64,000 nucleotides of DNA from Dama dama (lineage: Eukaryota; Chordata; Mammalia; Artiodactyla; Cervidae), in the NCBI RefSeq assembly GCF_033118175.1, contig NC_083696.1, positions 40,905,001 to 40,969,000 of the forward strand. The letters run 5' to 3'. Made by a program: the position numbers and the translations under genes. The first letter of the stretch is position 1. Each line of letters opens with the position of its first letter. Shown in pieces: positions 33,901 through 44,100 of this stretch. The notes under the pieces are model-generated. The model made no database searches. It was given only the letters and a program-made list of their open reading frames with translations, and was not told where the DNA came from.

Positions 33901-36900
33901 TACATTATCCCTGCGGGCACCTGCTGTTCTCCGTCTATAATGAAATCTTTAATAAACTCACAAAATGAGAGAGTTGGAGAGTCCTTGGAAACTGAAGACC
34001 AAGAAGATGCAGAGGACAAGAGGTGCGGGTGTATGCGAATTATGTGCCAGTAACTCGAGAATCAAACTGTTTTAAGCAGTGGAGATGCGGTGGGAAAAAC
34101 CCTACACAGTCAGAGCTCCCCACTCCAAACAAAGTTCCCAATGACCTATCCTGAGGCAACACACAGTGGCTTCAGCAGACCAGCTACATCACTTTGCTTA
34201 AAGCTTCTTCTCTGAGGAACTCCATCCCCCTTTACGTGTTTGCGGTAGACTGCATTCTTAGTCCTTACTTGCTAGTAATAATCACTGGCTTCTGGGAGAA
34301 GCAGCGGTTTCCTTCTGAGAACAGTCCTCATTTCAGAACAGAACTAGAACATGAAAACCCTTTCTGGAGTGATGGACATATTCTGTATCTTAAAAGGGGT
34401 GAGAGTCACATGGGATTTTTCATTTGTCAAAACTGCCCATCTAAGATCTGTTCACATCAGCCTACATAAATTTTACCTTAAAAAAAAAAAAGTATAAGGC
34501 AGATGAAAAAGAATGGCAGATATTGATACCTGTTGAAGCTGGGTGATGGGTATATGAGGGTTCATCATCCTTTTCTATTTACTATGCTTATACTTGAAAA
34601 TTTCCCTAATAAAAAGTTTAAAAGAAGACTGACAGAAAAAACTTGAACATGTCTTCAACAAACTAGTCTACAGCGTAACGCCTAGGGATAGAAACAAAGA
34701 CTTTTAGGCAGGGTAAGGCAGGATCAGAACATGTGAGCCAGGCAAGACAGGGAACATGCTCCTGGTGGTCCCCAGGGCTCGCAGACAATGGGGACACATG
34801 ATGGCCCAGAACGCCCCATAGGCCCAAGGCCACCACGCCTGCTGCACACGAGGCCACGTCTGCGTGTCCACGGCACAGGATTTCTGGACAGAGTGCAACA
34901 TACATATTCTATCACATCACTGACTTCTGTGGTGTATAGGAAGAAACATGTTTTATACTAAGAATTAAATCATGCACTGCAGGAAACTTAAAAAAAAAAA
35001 AAAAAAAAAGGAAAAGAAAAAAAGCAGAAACAGACTCAAAGATATAGAGAACAAACTAGTGGTCACCAGAGCAGAGGAGGCTGTGGGGGAATAGGCAAAA
35101 TAGGTGAAAGTGAAAGTCACTCAGCCATGTCCAACTCTTCGTGACCCCGTGGACTATACATATACAGTCCAGTCCAGAATACTGGAGTGGTTAGCCTTTC
35201 CCTCCTCCAGAGGATCTTCCCAACCCAGGGATCCAATCTAGGGATCGAACCCAGGTCTCCCTCATTGCAGGCGAATTCTTTACCAACTGAGCCACCAGGG
35301 AAGCCCAAGAATACTGGAGTGGGTAGTCTATCCCTTCCCCAGCAGATCTTCCCAACCCAGGAATCAAACCGGGGTCTCCTGCATTGCAGGCGGACTCTTT
35401 ACCAAATGAGCTATCAGGGAAGCCCGGATGCAGGTGAAGGGGGATTAAAAGGTACAAACTTCCAGTTATAAAATAAGTAAGTCAAGGAGATGTAATATAC
35501 AGCATAGATGATATAATCACTACCGTAGTAACTCTGTAGAGTAACAGATAGTAACCAGCTATTGTGGTAATCATCTCATAACACATAAAATATCCAATCT
35601 ACTGGTATAATACTGTAAATTATGCTTCAGTTAAAAAAATACACTGCAAAAAAATATCTTTTGGACACTACTATTTTCTTCAGTTTTGATTCTTGGTGTC
35701 CCAATCTTAGGGACTAGAAATAAAAGAGAAAATTACATATTAAATACAAATTCAGTGTGATATTTTGAAAGATGAATTATGCCAAATCCCTACTTGTTGA
35801 ACCAGCTTATACAGTTCCAATATTTCTCAATGTGTCAGCCTATCTCAGGGTAAAAGGACTAGGATCTAGCTGCACAAAGAAAATGTTAGTGTCAAGAAGT
35901 GGCCAGAAAAAGGGCGGGGGGGGGGGGGGGGGGGCGGGGCATATTCTCTTAGAGGCAAATAAATGAAGCACCTTTCCTGCTTGATCATCTTACCTTCGGC
36001 CCTGATCCAATCGTCCATGAGGGCCCCGAGCAGGAAACCTGTTCAGGTGGCTCAGATGAAGTGTGTGGGATGTTTGGAAGAGACTCAGAGCTGCAGAAAG
36101 GAAATGGATGGTGACTCAAAACACCCAAATATTTGCCCAACTTTCCTGTCCCCTTCTTTCAGTCCCCACTTCTACTCTAAGAGCAACAACCTCAAGTTAC
36201 AAGTCCATTCATCCAGAGTACTCCATAAAGCCACACCCCCAATATCCATGCCACTGGTACTCACGCTTCTGAGGAAAGAGTGGGGGAATCCGGTGAGGCT
36301 GAAAGATCAGCTGGGGCTGAGCTCCCAGAATCCCTTGCTTCTGGCCCAGGGCTGCCACATGTAGAAGGGGAGGTGCTGGGGACTTCAGTAGGGGCTGCAG
36401 GACAATAACCAGGAAACTCAGGGCATCCCATGGCTGAAGTGCTCACTACCTTGGAAAGATGCAGCCCTACCCCCTTGACCAAAGAAAGGTTCCTGTCCAT
36501 CTTTCTGGGCACCAGGGTGTCCCTCCTACCCCTTTCCAATGCACATGCTGAGGAGAGATGAATACCTGGTTGGAGAGGGTTTGCACCTTGACAGCATTCC
36601 AGGGAACTGCCTGACCCGGGTTGTATGCAGCCTTCACCAGCACCTTCTCACCCAGCTGGGGCAGCCGGCCCTTCACCACACTGCCAGCACACAAGCCAGG
36701 AGACCCAGTCAGGAGAGAGACCTGGCCACGCCACCCTGACTGTCCCTATGAGGCCCTTCCCATCAAGATTGCTCACCCCTTGCATAACAGCAAAGCAACG
36801 TCTTTAGAAAGACCCACCAGCATGGTGACAGAACCGAATCCCGTAAGCATTTCCACAAGGGGACCGGCCTCAGCCTACCTTAGCTGAAAAAAGACTTCTT

Positions 36901-37832
36901 CATCCACCACCCCAAAGTAGTCGTGCAAGCTGGTGACAATCCCAGTGAAAACCCGCTGCTTCTCTCCACCCTATATGAGAAGGGTGCAGTTTAAAGGTAA
37001 GAGGGAGCATCTATTCATGCTCTGCCATTAGCATCTCATCTTTCTCCACCCCTCCAGCCCCAGCTCAAAGTACTGCACGGAGCTTCCTGTGGAAGGAAGC
37101 ACACGTGTCTAGTGGACATAATCTATTGAAGGTGGGGGGAGTCATGCTGATCCTTGGGCCGTAAGCTTCTTCTGGGATTCCCAGTTCTTCTTTAACTCCA
37201 AAAAGCACCCTACAGATTTCCCTAGAATCAGAACCAAGGACTTCCCAGTCAGAGAGGTCTAAGCTACCTCTGGACTGGCTGTGACGACAGGAGTGTCAGG
37301 AAGGATGAACAATGTCATGTAAGAATGAATGCATCAGACAACCATGCATGCTGAGGTCCTCCCGAGTACTGAAACTCACTAGACAGAATGCCCAGCTTAC
37401 CTGAAGGTGCCTGGCATTTTGGGACAGGTCTGTGGCCACAGGAGGAGTCAGCAAACCAGGAGGAGGGCCCAGAAGGGATGTTGAAGCTGCGCCTGTTGGA
37501 AGAGAACCGATCCAGGAGCTGCACCTACCACGGTAAGCACTAGAGTCCGCTAGAGCAGACAGGAAACCCAAAGGGTAAAGTGGATCCACACAAGTTCCAA
37601 CAGGGTTTTGCTCACAACCACTGTGGTCATCCTCTAGTTTCCTAAGAAACATCAGCAGCAAACTGCACTCCACCAGGGAAACCCCTGGTGTATTTCAAGA
37701 CTATCTCCTGTTAAAGACTAACTTCAAACCACATACGTCCCAATGTGGGGCCAGGTAGAGATAAAGGTGATCACCTGAGAAGTTGCGTCCCCCTGGAAGC
37801 GGGTTGATCCGCTGGCGCTTAAACTGGGACAT
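24945..37832 (-). CDS. CCAR2: CCAR2 (DBC1), cell cycle and apoptosis regulator 2, complete
   Basis: Twenty coding exons, in mRNA order: 37775-37832, 37401-37492, 36879-36970, 36566-36680, 36265-36394, 35994-36090, 31536-31655, 29721-29943, 29521-29634, 29061-29224, 28449-28620, 28131-28361, 27813-28031, 27056-27200, 26854-26936, 26048-26194, 25817-25928, 25540-25728, 25220-25425, 24945-24989. They total 2754 nt, 917 aa (human 923), with no frameshift. Domains: S1-like fold about 50-115; nuclear localisation signal KKRKQR 201-206; Nudix-like domain about 340-460 (NAD-binding, catalytically dead in the family); glutamate/proline-rich linker 460-660; EF-hand-like segment 686-734; C-terminal coiled coil about 815-900. 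Known role: nuclear inhibitor of SIRT1 and HDAC3 and part of the DBIRD complex linking RNA polymerase II elongation to splicing. Acetylation sites K112 and K215 are present. The start ATG (37832-37830) follows a non-coding first exon. Confidence 0.97.
26048..26194 (-). CDS. CCAR2: CCAR2 exon 17, EF-hand-like segment
   Basis: Residues 686-734. The loop-like stretch DANWCGYLHRRDLE (707-720) resembles an EF-hand loop, but key calcium ligands are missing, as in other CCAR proteins. GT-AG borders, 49 codons, phase 0 at both ends. Confidence 0.9.
26195..26853 (-). other. CCAR2: CCAR2 intron between exons 16 and 17
   Basis: Contains a sense-strand CHR SINE (26543-26752). The rest is unique sequence with no exon evidence. 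Confidence 0.7.
26543..26752 (+). repeat. CHR-type SINE
   Basis: GACTTTCCTGGTGATCAAGC head, CAGTCGCTGGTTGGGGAACT core, tail ACCAAGACCCAATGAAGCCA with AAATAAACAATTAAAAAAG. Confidence 0.88.
27201..27812 (-). other. CCAR2: CCAR2 intron between exons 14 and 15
   Basis: Unique sequence. I see no repeat, exon or RNA gene in it. Confidence 0.6.
28032..28130 (-). other. CCAR2: CCAR2 GC-AG mini-intron, in frame and stop-free
   Basis: 99 nt (33 codons) between exons 13 and 14. It begins GCAGGT and ends CACCAG on the minus strand. Read in the CCAR2 frame it has no stop codon and would insert AGVGAGDCGVVGG and 20 more residues if kept. Confidence 0.8.
28131..28361 (-). CDS. CCAR2: CCAR2 exon 13, with unusual GC splice donor
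   Basis: It encodes residues 460-536, from ETEPTEQ to KERISFE. The reading frame must leave after GAG at 28131. The intron then begins GCAGGT (GC at 28130-28129), not GT. The next exon starts at 28031 after CACCAG, and only this join gives the length of the human protein (ISFE followed by two variable residues and VLAELFLEM). The nearest GT, four bases further on, would shift the frame. Confidence 0.85.
28621..29060 (-). other. CCAR2: CCAR2 intron between exons 11 and 12
   Basis: 440 bp of unique sequence with no clear feature. Confidence 0.6.
29944..31535 (-). other. CCAR2: CCAR2 intron between exons 8 and 9
   Basis: An AT-rich stretch (30000-30850) looks like an old L1 3' portion. Positions 30850-31530 are mostly unique. 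Confidence 0.6.
30230..30850 (+). repeat. L1 LINE remnant, sense on +
   Basis: L1-typical phrases in order: GAAATTCATCAGGGTATCAC, CACAGTGCTGGCAAAGGCTG, AAGCCAGCTACTCCATTTCT, CAATAAATTCTGGTCCATCC and AAAAAGCAAAGTGCCGAACA. Diverged. The left boundary is unclear. Confidence 0.65.
32141..32362 (-). repeat. Bov-tA SINE, antisense
   Basis: Begins GAAAGTGTTAGTTGCTCAGT, passes GCAACCCCATGGACTGTAGC and GGCAAGAATACTGGAGTTGG, and ends CTGAGCCACCAGGGAAGCCC. Full length. Confidence 0.92.
35104..35306 (-). repeat. Bov-tA SINE, antisense (first of a pair)
   Basis: GTGAAAGTGAAAGTCACTCA to CTGAGCCACCAGGGAAGCCC, with an extra ACTATACATATACAGTCC segment in the middle. Confidence 0.9.
35307..35425 (-). repeat. 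Bov-tA SINE, antisense, partial (second of a pair)
   Basis: Starts AAGAATACTGGAGTGGGTAG directly after the first copy and ends GAGCTATCAGGGAAGCCC. Only the tRNA-like half is present, so the pair is a partial tandem duplication or a second insertion. Confidence 0.88.
35916..35940. repeat. Poly-G run
   Basis: About 20 consecutive G broken once by C, next to CCAR2 exon 7 (ends 35994). Potential G-quadruplex on +. Likely length-variable and error-prone in sequencing. Confidence 0.9.
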
Positions 37833-37870
37833 TGGGAATGCTGTCCTCTTTCAGAGTCTTGGGGAAAAAC
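37775..37870 (-). other. CCAR2: CCAR2 exon 2: 5' UTR end and start codon
   Basis: The acceptor (TTGAAG on the minus strand) precedes 37870. The exon holds 38 bases of 5' UTR, the ATG at 37832-37830 and the first 19 codons (start MSQFKRQRINPLPGG). A separate non-coding exon 1 must lie in the CpG island above. A possible exon 1 donor, CCGCAG then GTGGGT, sits at 38745/38744 but is unproven. Confidence 0.75.
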
Positions 37871-38329
37871 CTTCAATCAGAAAAGAAAGAAGTTAACAAT
37901 TCACAGGGAAGATTTTCCACCTACCCCCCAAAAAGGAACTAAGGATATGAAGGAAAGTGGGGAAGCGTATACTGAGAATGAATAGGGAAGACAGACGGAG
38001 AGAACAGGAAATGGACCAGGAAATAAGAGAAATTACAATGCTCCAGTTTCCCTCACAATAACCTAGTGATGGGTAATACTGTTATACTCTTTCAAACAAA
38101 AGGAAACCGAAGCTCGGAGGGACTGACACTTGCCCGAGGCACAGAACCAGGTACATAAAAAACTAGGACTCACACCCAGGTCTCCCGACAACTCAGCGCT
38201 CCTCTCACTATGCCACGCCACCCTCAGATGGTTGGGGAGAGTGAGGGGTTAGAAAGAGCCCCGGTGACATTCATTCATTCAAATACATCCGCCAAAAAGC
38301 TTCACGCAAGGCCCGGAAAAATGGAGGAG
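37871..38329 (-). other. CCAR2: CCAR2 intron 1
   Basis: Includes a MIR at 38040-38215. No other feature seen. Confidence 0.6.
38040..38215 (+). repeat. MIR SINE
   Basis: Reads ACAATAACCTAGTGATGGG, AAAGGAAACCGAAGCTCGGA, ACTTGCCCGAGGCACAGAAC and ACTCACACCCAGGTCTCCCG in the MIR order. Confidence 0.75.
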
Positions 38330-38990
38330 GCTGGTGCCGGAGAGGAGATGGTGTAGGCCCTCTCCCCGGAAGCCCGGCCCGTTGTTCCCCGGACGGGCTG
38401 GTGAGAAGACAGCTCCGCGGCCAGGCGAACGCAAATCCGGCTGCGCGCCCGCCCTCCTGCTCCCCCGCTCCCCGTGGCTCGGCTCCCGTCTCAGCGGCCG
38501 CCAGAGCCGGATCTCCCGGGCCGGGCCGCGGCCAGGCCGCCGTGGGAGGACGAAGGCGCGCGGTTTCTCCTCCTCCCGCCCGCCCCCAGGGCCGAGGCCG
38601 TTGCCAGGGAGACGAGACTTGCAGTCCGGAGAGGGGCTCGGCCCCTTCCGCGCCCAGTGCATCTTCGCGGCCTGGCTCTCGCAGCCCCTCGGCCGGGGGA
38701 GGGGCAAAGAGGCAGAGGGGCGGCGGAAGGCCCCCCCAACCCACCTGCGGGCCAGGGCCGCGACACCGGGGGGACAAAGACACCCGGAACCACCAGAGCC
38801 GCTGCTGCCGCCGCCACCGGAAGCGCCTCTCCGGAAGCACGACCACTGGTCGGAAGCTGCCACTCTCCCGGATATGCTCCCTCCCTCCTCTCCACCGACC
38901 TCTCCCTTCCCCCACACCGGCCTGCCATCCCGCTCCAACTGCGCAGCGGAAGTGCGCCTTCCCCGATCGGATATGCGTTAGGAAGCCGCG
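38330..38990 (-). promoter_or_regulatory. CCAR2: CpG-island promoter of CCAR2
   Basis: A block very rich in GC and CpG, about 500-1150 bp upstream of the CCAR2 start codon, with no TATA box. An ETS-type motif CGGAAGTG (38947-38954), next to an NRF1-like GCGCAGCG, marks the upstream edge. The many long open frames here on both strands are expected from GC-rich sequence and match no known protein. Start sites are inferred. Confidence 0.75.
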
Positions 38991-41055
38991 CGTCGGTGGT
39001 GCCCTCGCTTACGTGTCCCATGAGAAAAGCAGACTTGAGAGAACTGGTTCCTGGGCCAAAGACAGCTTGAGCTGGACCCTCAAACATAAAGCAGCACCTA
39101 TGCTTCATTCTGGCGGACTCCCAAGCCGGGAGCAGCAAGAGAACCAGCTGACTGGAGGAGGAGGATGCATGATCAGTGCCCCGTTTCTATAGACATCCTT
39201 GTGTCTGACTCAACCAATGACCCCATTTCTAGCCCTGCCCTTCGTTGAGGGCACCCCCCCCCCACCTTACACCTCCCATCTTCTGGGTGCCTGCAGGAGA
39301 CTAAACTTTCCCCCCTTCTCAATTAACAGAGCTTGGAACCTAAAAGGTGTGAAATGGAATAGTTCCTCCCATATTGGTGTCCTGACTACGGTGACTATGT
39401 CCTCCTCCCATAGAAAATACTTTCCTCCCTCTATTTCCTCCCTCAGAAAAATATTTTTCTAAGCCCAGGTGGACTAATACCAGCTATCTGGCAGCCATCA
39501 TCCACTTAGCCACTTCCCTGGTAAATGCTGAGGAGCTTGGGGCAGGGGGCAGGTGTGTGCAAGAAAGAGCAAGAGGCAGCCACCCACCACATCCCCCACT
39601 CCCTAAGTTGAAAGGGGACTTAAAGACATGAATGATCATGCAGCAGGATTTGGCCCCTGATAGCTGAGATGCACATGAAAGGAATAAATTCAGGGAGCCC
39701 AGATGCTTGCAGCTTCCCATACATAGAGGAGTGCTAAATTTCTTGATTTGAGATACTTGGTTTTCCTTAATTAACAATAAACTTTTGTTCAGAGCCCCCT
39801 CCCCTGCTGCAAACTTATATATAACCTGACTCTTCTCCTCACCTCCTCAGAAAGAGTTCTCTGAGGAGATGCTGTCTCCAAGGCTTGAAGTCCTAAAAAT
39901 TCCCACAGAATAAAGGTCCCTTAGGTTGCGTGTATTTTTTCAGTCAAAACAAGTGATATAGTAAGATAAACCTTCACAATATTTAGGTATACATTTACAA
40001 AGAATTCTCACAGTCGTTTTCTTTAGCCCTCACATCAACTCTTGGGGAATGAGCAGGTCAGGTGTTAGTGTTCTAATTCTCAGATGTGATATGTGAGCGA
40101 CTCAAATGACTCGCTCAAAGTCTTGCCACTAATCACTGACCATTTTAGTCCCCATTAGCAATCCCAACTCCCCCTCATCCTCTGACCATCATCCCTCCAG
40201 TCTAGCCTCCCTCCAACCCCCTTTCCTATTCATTTAACATTCACCAAGCATTTTGAGGCAGCTTAATTTCACTTTATCCTCAGAACAAGTCTGTGAGGTA
40301 GGCAAGGCAGGCATCGTTATACCATTTGGGAGATTAAGTGGGCAGCTGTGGCTCAGAAAAGTTAAGCGATTTTGTCAAGGTCTAAATGCTAATTTGGGCC
40401 TCTGGTTTCAGCTATGATGTAGGTAAGCAGTAAAGCAGCAGAGAATAGACCTTGAAGATTACTCTGCTGTTCCTTGTGTTGTACTTGACCCGCCCATCCC
40501 TGGTACAGTCTTCAGGCAAGACTCAAGGCAGAGGCAGCCAAGAGAGTGCCATTCTCTGTTCTAGGGCTGCCCACTTGAGTATGAGGAAGAAGACAGGACT
40601 CAGATCAGTAACTGTCCACTCAGGAGTGAAGGTCATGTGCATCATCCTGTGGTTACCTCACCATGAGGGCAGGATTCCAGAGAGACAGCTGGATCCAGTC
40701 CGTTCACCACACTGACGGTCCCACAGTCCCCAACGACACGCTGGGTGCTGACATATCACTGTGCCTAACCCACCCCCATGGATGCCCCATGAATCAGTGA
40801 GGTTCACATTGCCTAAGCCCAGGGATTTTTGACAACCAAGGAGGAGCCCCAGAGCTGCTACACTTTGGGGCCTCTCAGGGACCCAGGGCTCCTTGGCTGC
40901 TCAGAGGAGAAGGACTCAGCCCTTGCCTGAGTTCAGAGAGAAGACAGAGCATCCACAGCTTTTTCTGGCAGCGCCCAGAAGCAGCATCAGGGCAGCCGGC
41001 GAGGAGACCTCACCGCACTCGCCCCACCAGGGTCCCGTCCCTGCACCAGGAGGCC
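38991..41055. other. Intergenic region between C8orf58 and the CCAR2 promoter
   Basis: About 2 kb. It must contain the C8orf58 3' UTR, but no clear minus-strand AATAAA was found (only a GATAAA variant near 40271). Two MIRs (about 40030-40140 and 40215-40395). The rest is unique. Confidence 0.55.
40215..40395 (+). repeat. MIR SINE
   Basis: Old MIR: TTTATCCTCAGAACAAGTCT, GTGGCTCAGAAAAGTTAAGC, GCTAATTTGGGCCTCTGG. A second weaker one lies at about 40030-40140. Confidence 0.7.
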
Positions 41056-41167
41056 TCAGTGTACAGAGGGGTTTTTGTCTTGTTTCTTCTTAACCACTGA
41101 TGATGGCATAAAGGTCTTCTGGAGGGGATGGCCCAGAGGCCTTTCAGGGAGGCCCCTTGATGCAATC
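41056..41167 (-). CDS. C8orf58: C8orf58 terminal exon, conserved basic tail
   Basis: The acceptor TTCCACAG is followed by G-ATT-GCA, completing an Arg codon begun at 42752 (CCCCCAG donor). The 36 residues end VVKKKQDKNPSVH. The intron before it (41168-42751) is mostly transposons: a CHR SINE begins only about 50 bp upstream of the acceptor. Confidence 0.9.
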
Positions 41168-44100
41168 CTGTGGAAAAAGGAAGGAAGCTCTAGACTAGGA
41201 GGAAAAAACAAAGGTAATGATGGCAGACTTCCGGGATTAAGAATCCGCCTACTCAGGGCAGGAGTGGGTGGGGGATGGGGAGGAGGGATAGTTAGGGAGC
41301 TTGAAAAGGTCATGTACACACTGCTATATTCAAAATGCATAACCAACAAGGACCTACTGTACAGCACACGGAACTCTCCTCAGTGTTCTGTGGCAGCCTG
41401 GATGCGAGCGGGGATTGGGGGAGAATGGATACAAGCATGTGTGTGGCTCTGTCCCTTTGCTATTCACCTGAAACTACTAAAACATTGTTAATTGGCCACG
41501 AAAATGAAGGTGGTAGTCACTCTTATGTGTCCGACTCTTTGCGACCCTATGGACTGTAGCCCGCCAGACTCCTCTGTCCATGGGATTTCCCAGGCAAGAA
41601 TACTGGAGTGGGCTGCCATTCCCTTCTCCAGGGGATCTTTGTGACCAGAGATTGAACCCATGTCTCCTGCATTGCAGCAAGGCTCTACTCTCTGAGCCAC
41701 TAGGGAAGCCCTGGCGAAGACTGACAGGGCAATCACCAGGGTTGCAATATAGCCATGGAATAATCAGTTATATCCCAACACAAAATAAAAAGGTTTTTTT
41801 TTTTTAAAAAAAAAAAGAATCTGCCTACTACTGTAGTGGACATGAGCTCCATCCCTGGTTTGGGAAGATCACACAGTCTGCAAGGCAACTAAGCCCACGC
41901 GCCCCAACCACTACAGCTGGTGTGTCCCGGAGCCTGTGCTCAACAAAGAGAAGCCAGCACAGTGAGAAGCCCACACACAACAGAACAGCCCCCGGGGGCA
42001 CACTAGAGCAAGCCCAAGCTGCAACAAAGATCCAGCACCGCCAAAACTTTATCTTAAAAAAAAAGTAATGATGGCCCCAGAGTTGACCACAATTGTGCAA
42101 AGCCTAAGGATATTAATTGATGGGGCTAAGCCCCGCTGGAGAGTTATTCCATGAAGACCCTCACCCCCAGCACCCGCTGTGGCATTCTGTATGCACTACC
42201 TTGCTTTCCTGGGGAAACCCAGGGAGGTGAGGGCTGGGGCTAAGTTTCAGCTTTGAGGGCTGAGGGCTTGCTGGGTTCACATGATGATTTCCTATCTTTT
42301 GGTCTGGCTCGCCATGTGGCCTCGGGAAGATGACTTCCCTCCCCAGCCCAGTTCTCAGCCTCCTCATCTATAAATGGGGCTTTTTAACTACTTTCTGTTT
42401 CTTCCCGCAACCTCTCCAAGACTTGTTATTTAGTTGCTCAATTGTGTCCAACTCTGTGACCCCATGAACTGTAGCCCATCAGGCTCCACTCTCCATGGGA
42501 TTCTCCAGACAAAAATACTGGAGTGGATTGCCATCCCCTTCTCCAGGGGATCTTCCAGATCCAGGTATCAAACTCGGGTCTCCTACATCACAGGCAGATT
42601 CTTTACCGCTGAGCCACCAGGGAAGCCTTCTCCAAGACTGCCTCTCTCAAATTTTGCAGGGACAAAAATAACAACTGGCAGCACAACCTCAGCCTCCTAG
42701 CTCATCAGGCTCCTCCTTCTGCCCTGCGCTGGGCAGGGTGACAGGACTCACCTGGGGGCTGGGTCACAGGACTCACTGGGCACAGGACCGTCGGCAGAGG
42801 TGGCAGGTTCAGTAGGTCGAGGGCTGCCCCACCTGATCCGGTTGAGCAGCATCTTGACTTTGTTCCAGTGGGAGCGATCCCCCTGAGCAGAGGGTGAGGG
42901 CGTCACCCAGAGTCCCTCTTCACAACATACCCCTGACCAAGCTCCCACAGATAGTTGTCACCATAATCAGGACAACTGCTCCAAATAGGAATCCTCTCAT
43001 ATTCTAGCTTTCAGGGTATCCACACATCCCAACCATCCCACCCCCATCCCATCCTGTCACCTGGCCCCACACATCAGTTCAGTCACTCAGTTGTGTCCGA
43101 CTCTTTGCGACCCCATGGACTGCCACACACCAGGCTTCCCACTGCAACAGGCCAGGCCCCACATATATCCCCCACCTACCTTGTGTTCCTGGGAGGATGA
43201 GAAGGTGTGAGCTGGCTCCGCCAGGGCCTCTGACAGCCTGGGAGGGCTGGCACTGGGTGCCCCTACCTTTGGGGGTGAAGCTGTTTTTGCTCCTTCAGAA
43301 AGATAATCCGGTTACCCCAGGCAAGGAACAGCAAGGCACTCAGCAAGCCCAGAGCTCAGGCGGTCTGCCTGTGGGGCCCTGGGCGGGCAAGATGCAGAGG
43401 GAGATGCAGTTGGCGCTCACCTGTCTCCTCTGTCTGGCTGAGCCGTTCCCACGGCCCGTGCACCTCACTGTCTGGGGTGTCAGAAGGCGGAGGTGAAGGC
43501 GCCAGGGTTGTCTCCTCCTCCTCTTCAGGATCCTGTGTACAGGAGAGACGGGCTCTCTGGGCCTGGCTAGAGGGCTGAGGCTGTTCTGAAGGGAGTCCTG
43601 GTTTCAGAGGTCCCATCGATCCTCTGCCTCCCCCACTCACCTGCCCACCAGCCGGCCTGCCCACCCACAGCTCACTCACCCCAGGGCCGCTCTGAGTCTG
43701 AAGCTGCAGACAGAGCCGCTGTAGATTTGCCACCTGCTCCAGCACCAGGCACAGGTGTTCCAGATAGCGAAGACCCTGCCCTGGAAGGCCGGGGCAGGCT
43801 TCAGGCCCTAAGCCCTCCACCTGTGGGGCACAGTGAGATCAGGGAGACTTCTAAACCCAGCCAGACTCCCACCCAACAGGCCAGTAGATGGAGGCAGAAT
43901 AAGTAAGAGGAGGCACACACACCCAGTTGGTCACCCCGTGCCCAACCAGGCAAAGGGCCAGGTAGGCCCCAAGCCCTGCTCATCTCGACACAGCTGGGGG
44001 TGGGGGGTGAGGTGAGAAGTCCCATCCAACCCATCAATTAGAGGCAAGGAATGCCCTGCCCCGGCTTCCCTGGTGGCTCAGATGGTAAAAAGTCTCCCTG

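Larger units (their letters stand above)
34985..35640 (+). mobile_element. L1 LINE 3' end, split by two Bov-tA units
   Basis: An A-run, then CAGACTCAAAGATATAGAGA and ACTAGTGGTCACCAGAGCAG before the SINEs, and after them CTTCCAGTTATAAAATAAGT, GATGTAATATACAGCATAGA and a TTAAAAAAAT end. This is the known 3' end order of artiodactyl L1. Confidence 0.8.
31656..35993 (-). other. CCAR2: CCAR2 intron between exons 7 and 8 (4.3 kb)
   Basis: The longest CCAR2 intron. It holds a Bov-tA at 32141-32362, an L1 remnant with a Bov-tA pair (34985-35640) and a poly-G run at 35916-35940. L1-like AT-rich sequence near 32550-32950 is possible. Positions 33000-34600 look unique, with no exon evidence. Confidence 0.65.

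Noticed and set aside
38271..39192. Several long overlapping reading frames on both strands (200-260 codons)
   Set aside because: They lie in the CpG island of the CCAR2 promoter, are Pro/Arg/Gly-rich, overlap in all frames and resemble no known protein; GC-rich DNA lacks stops by chance.
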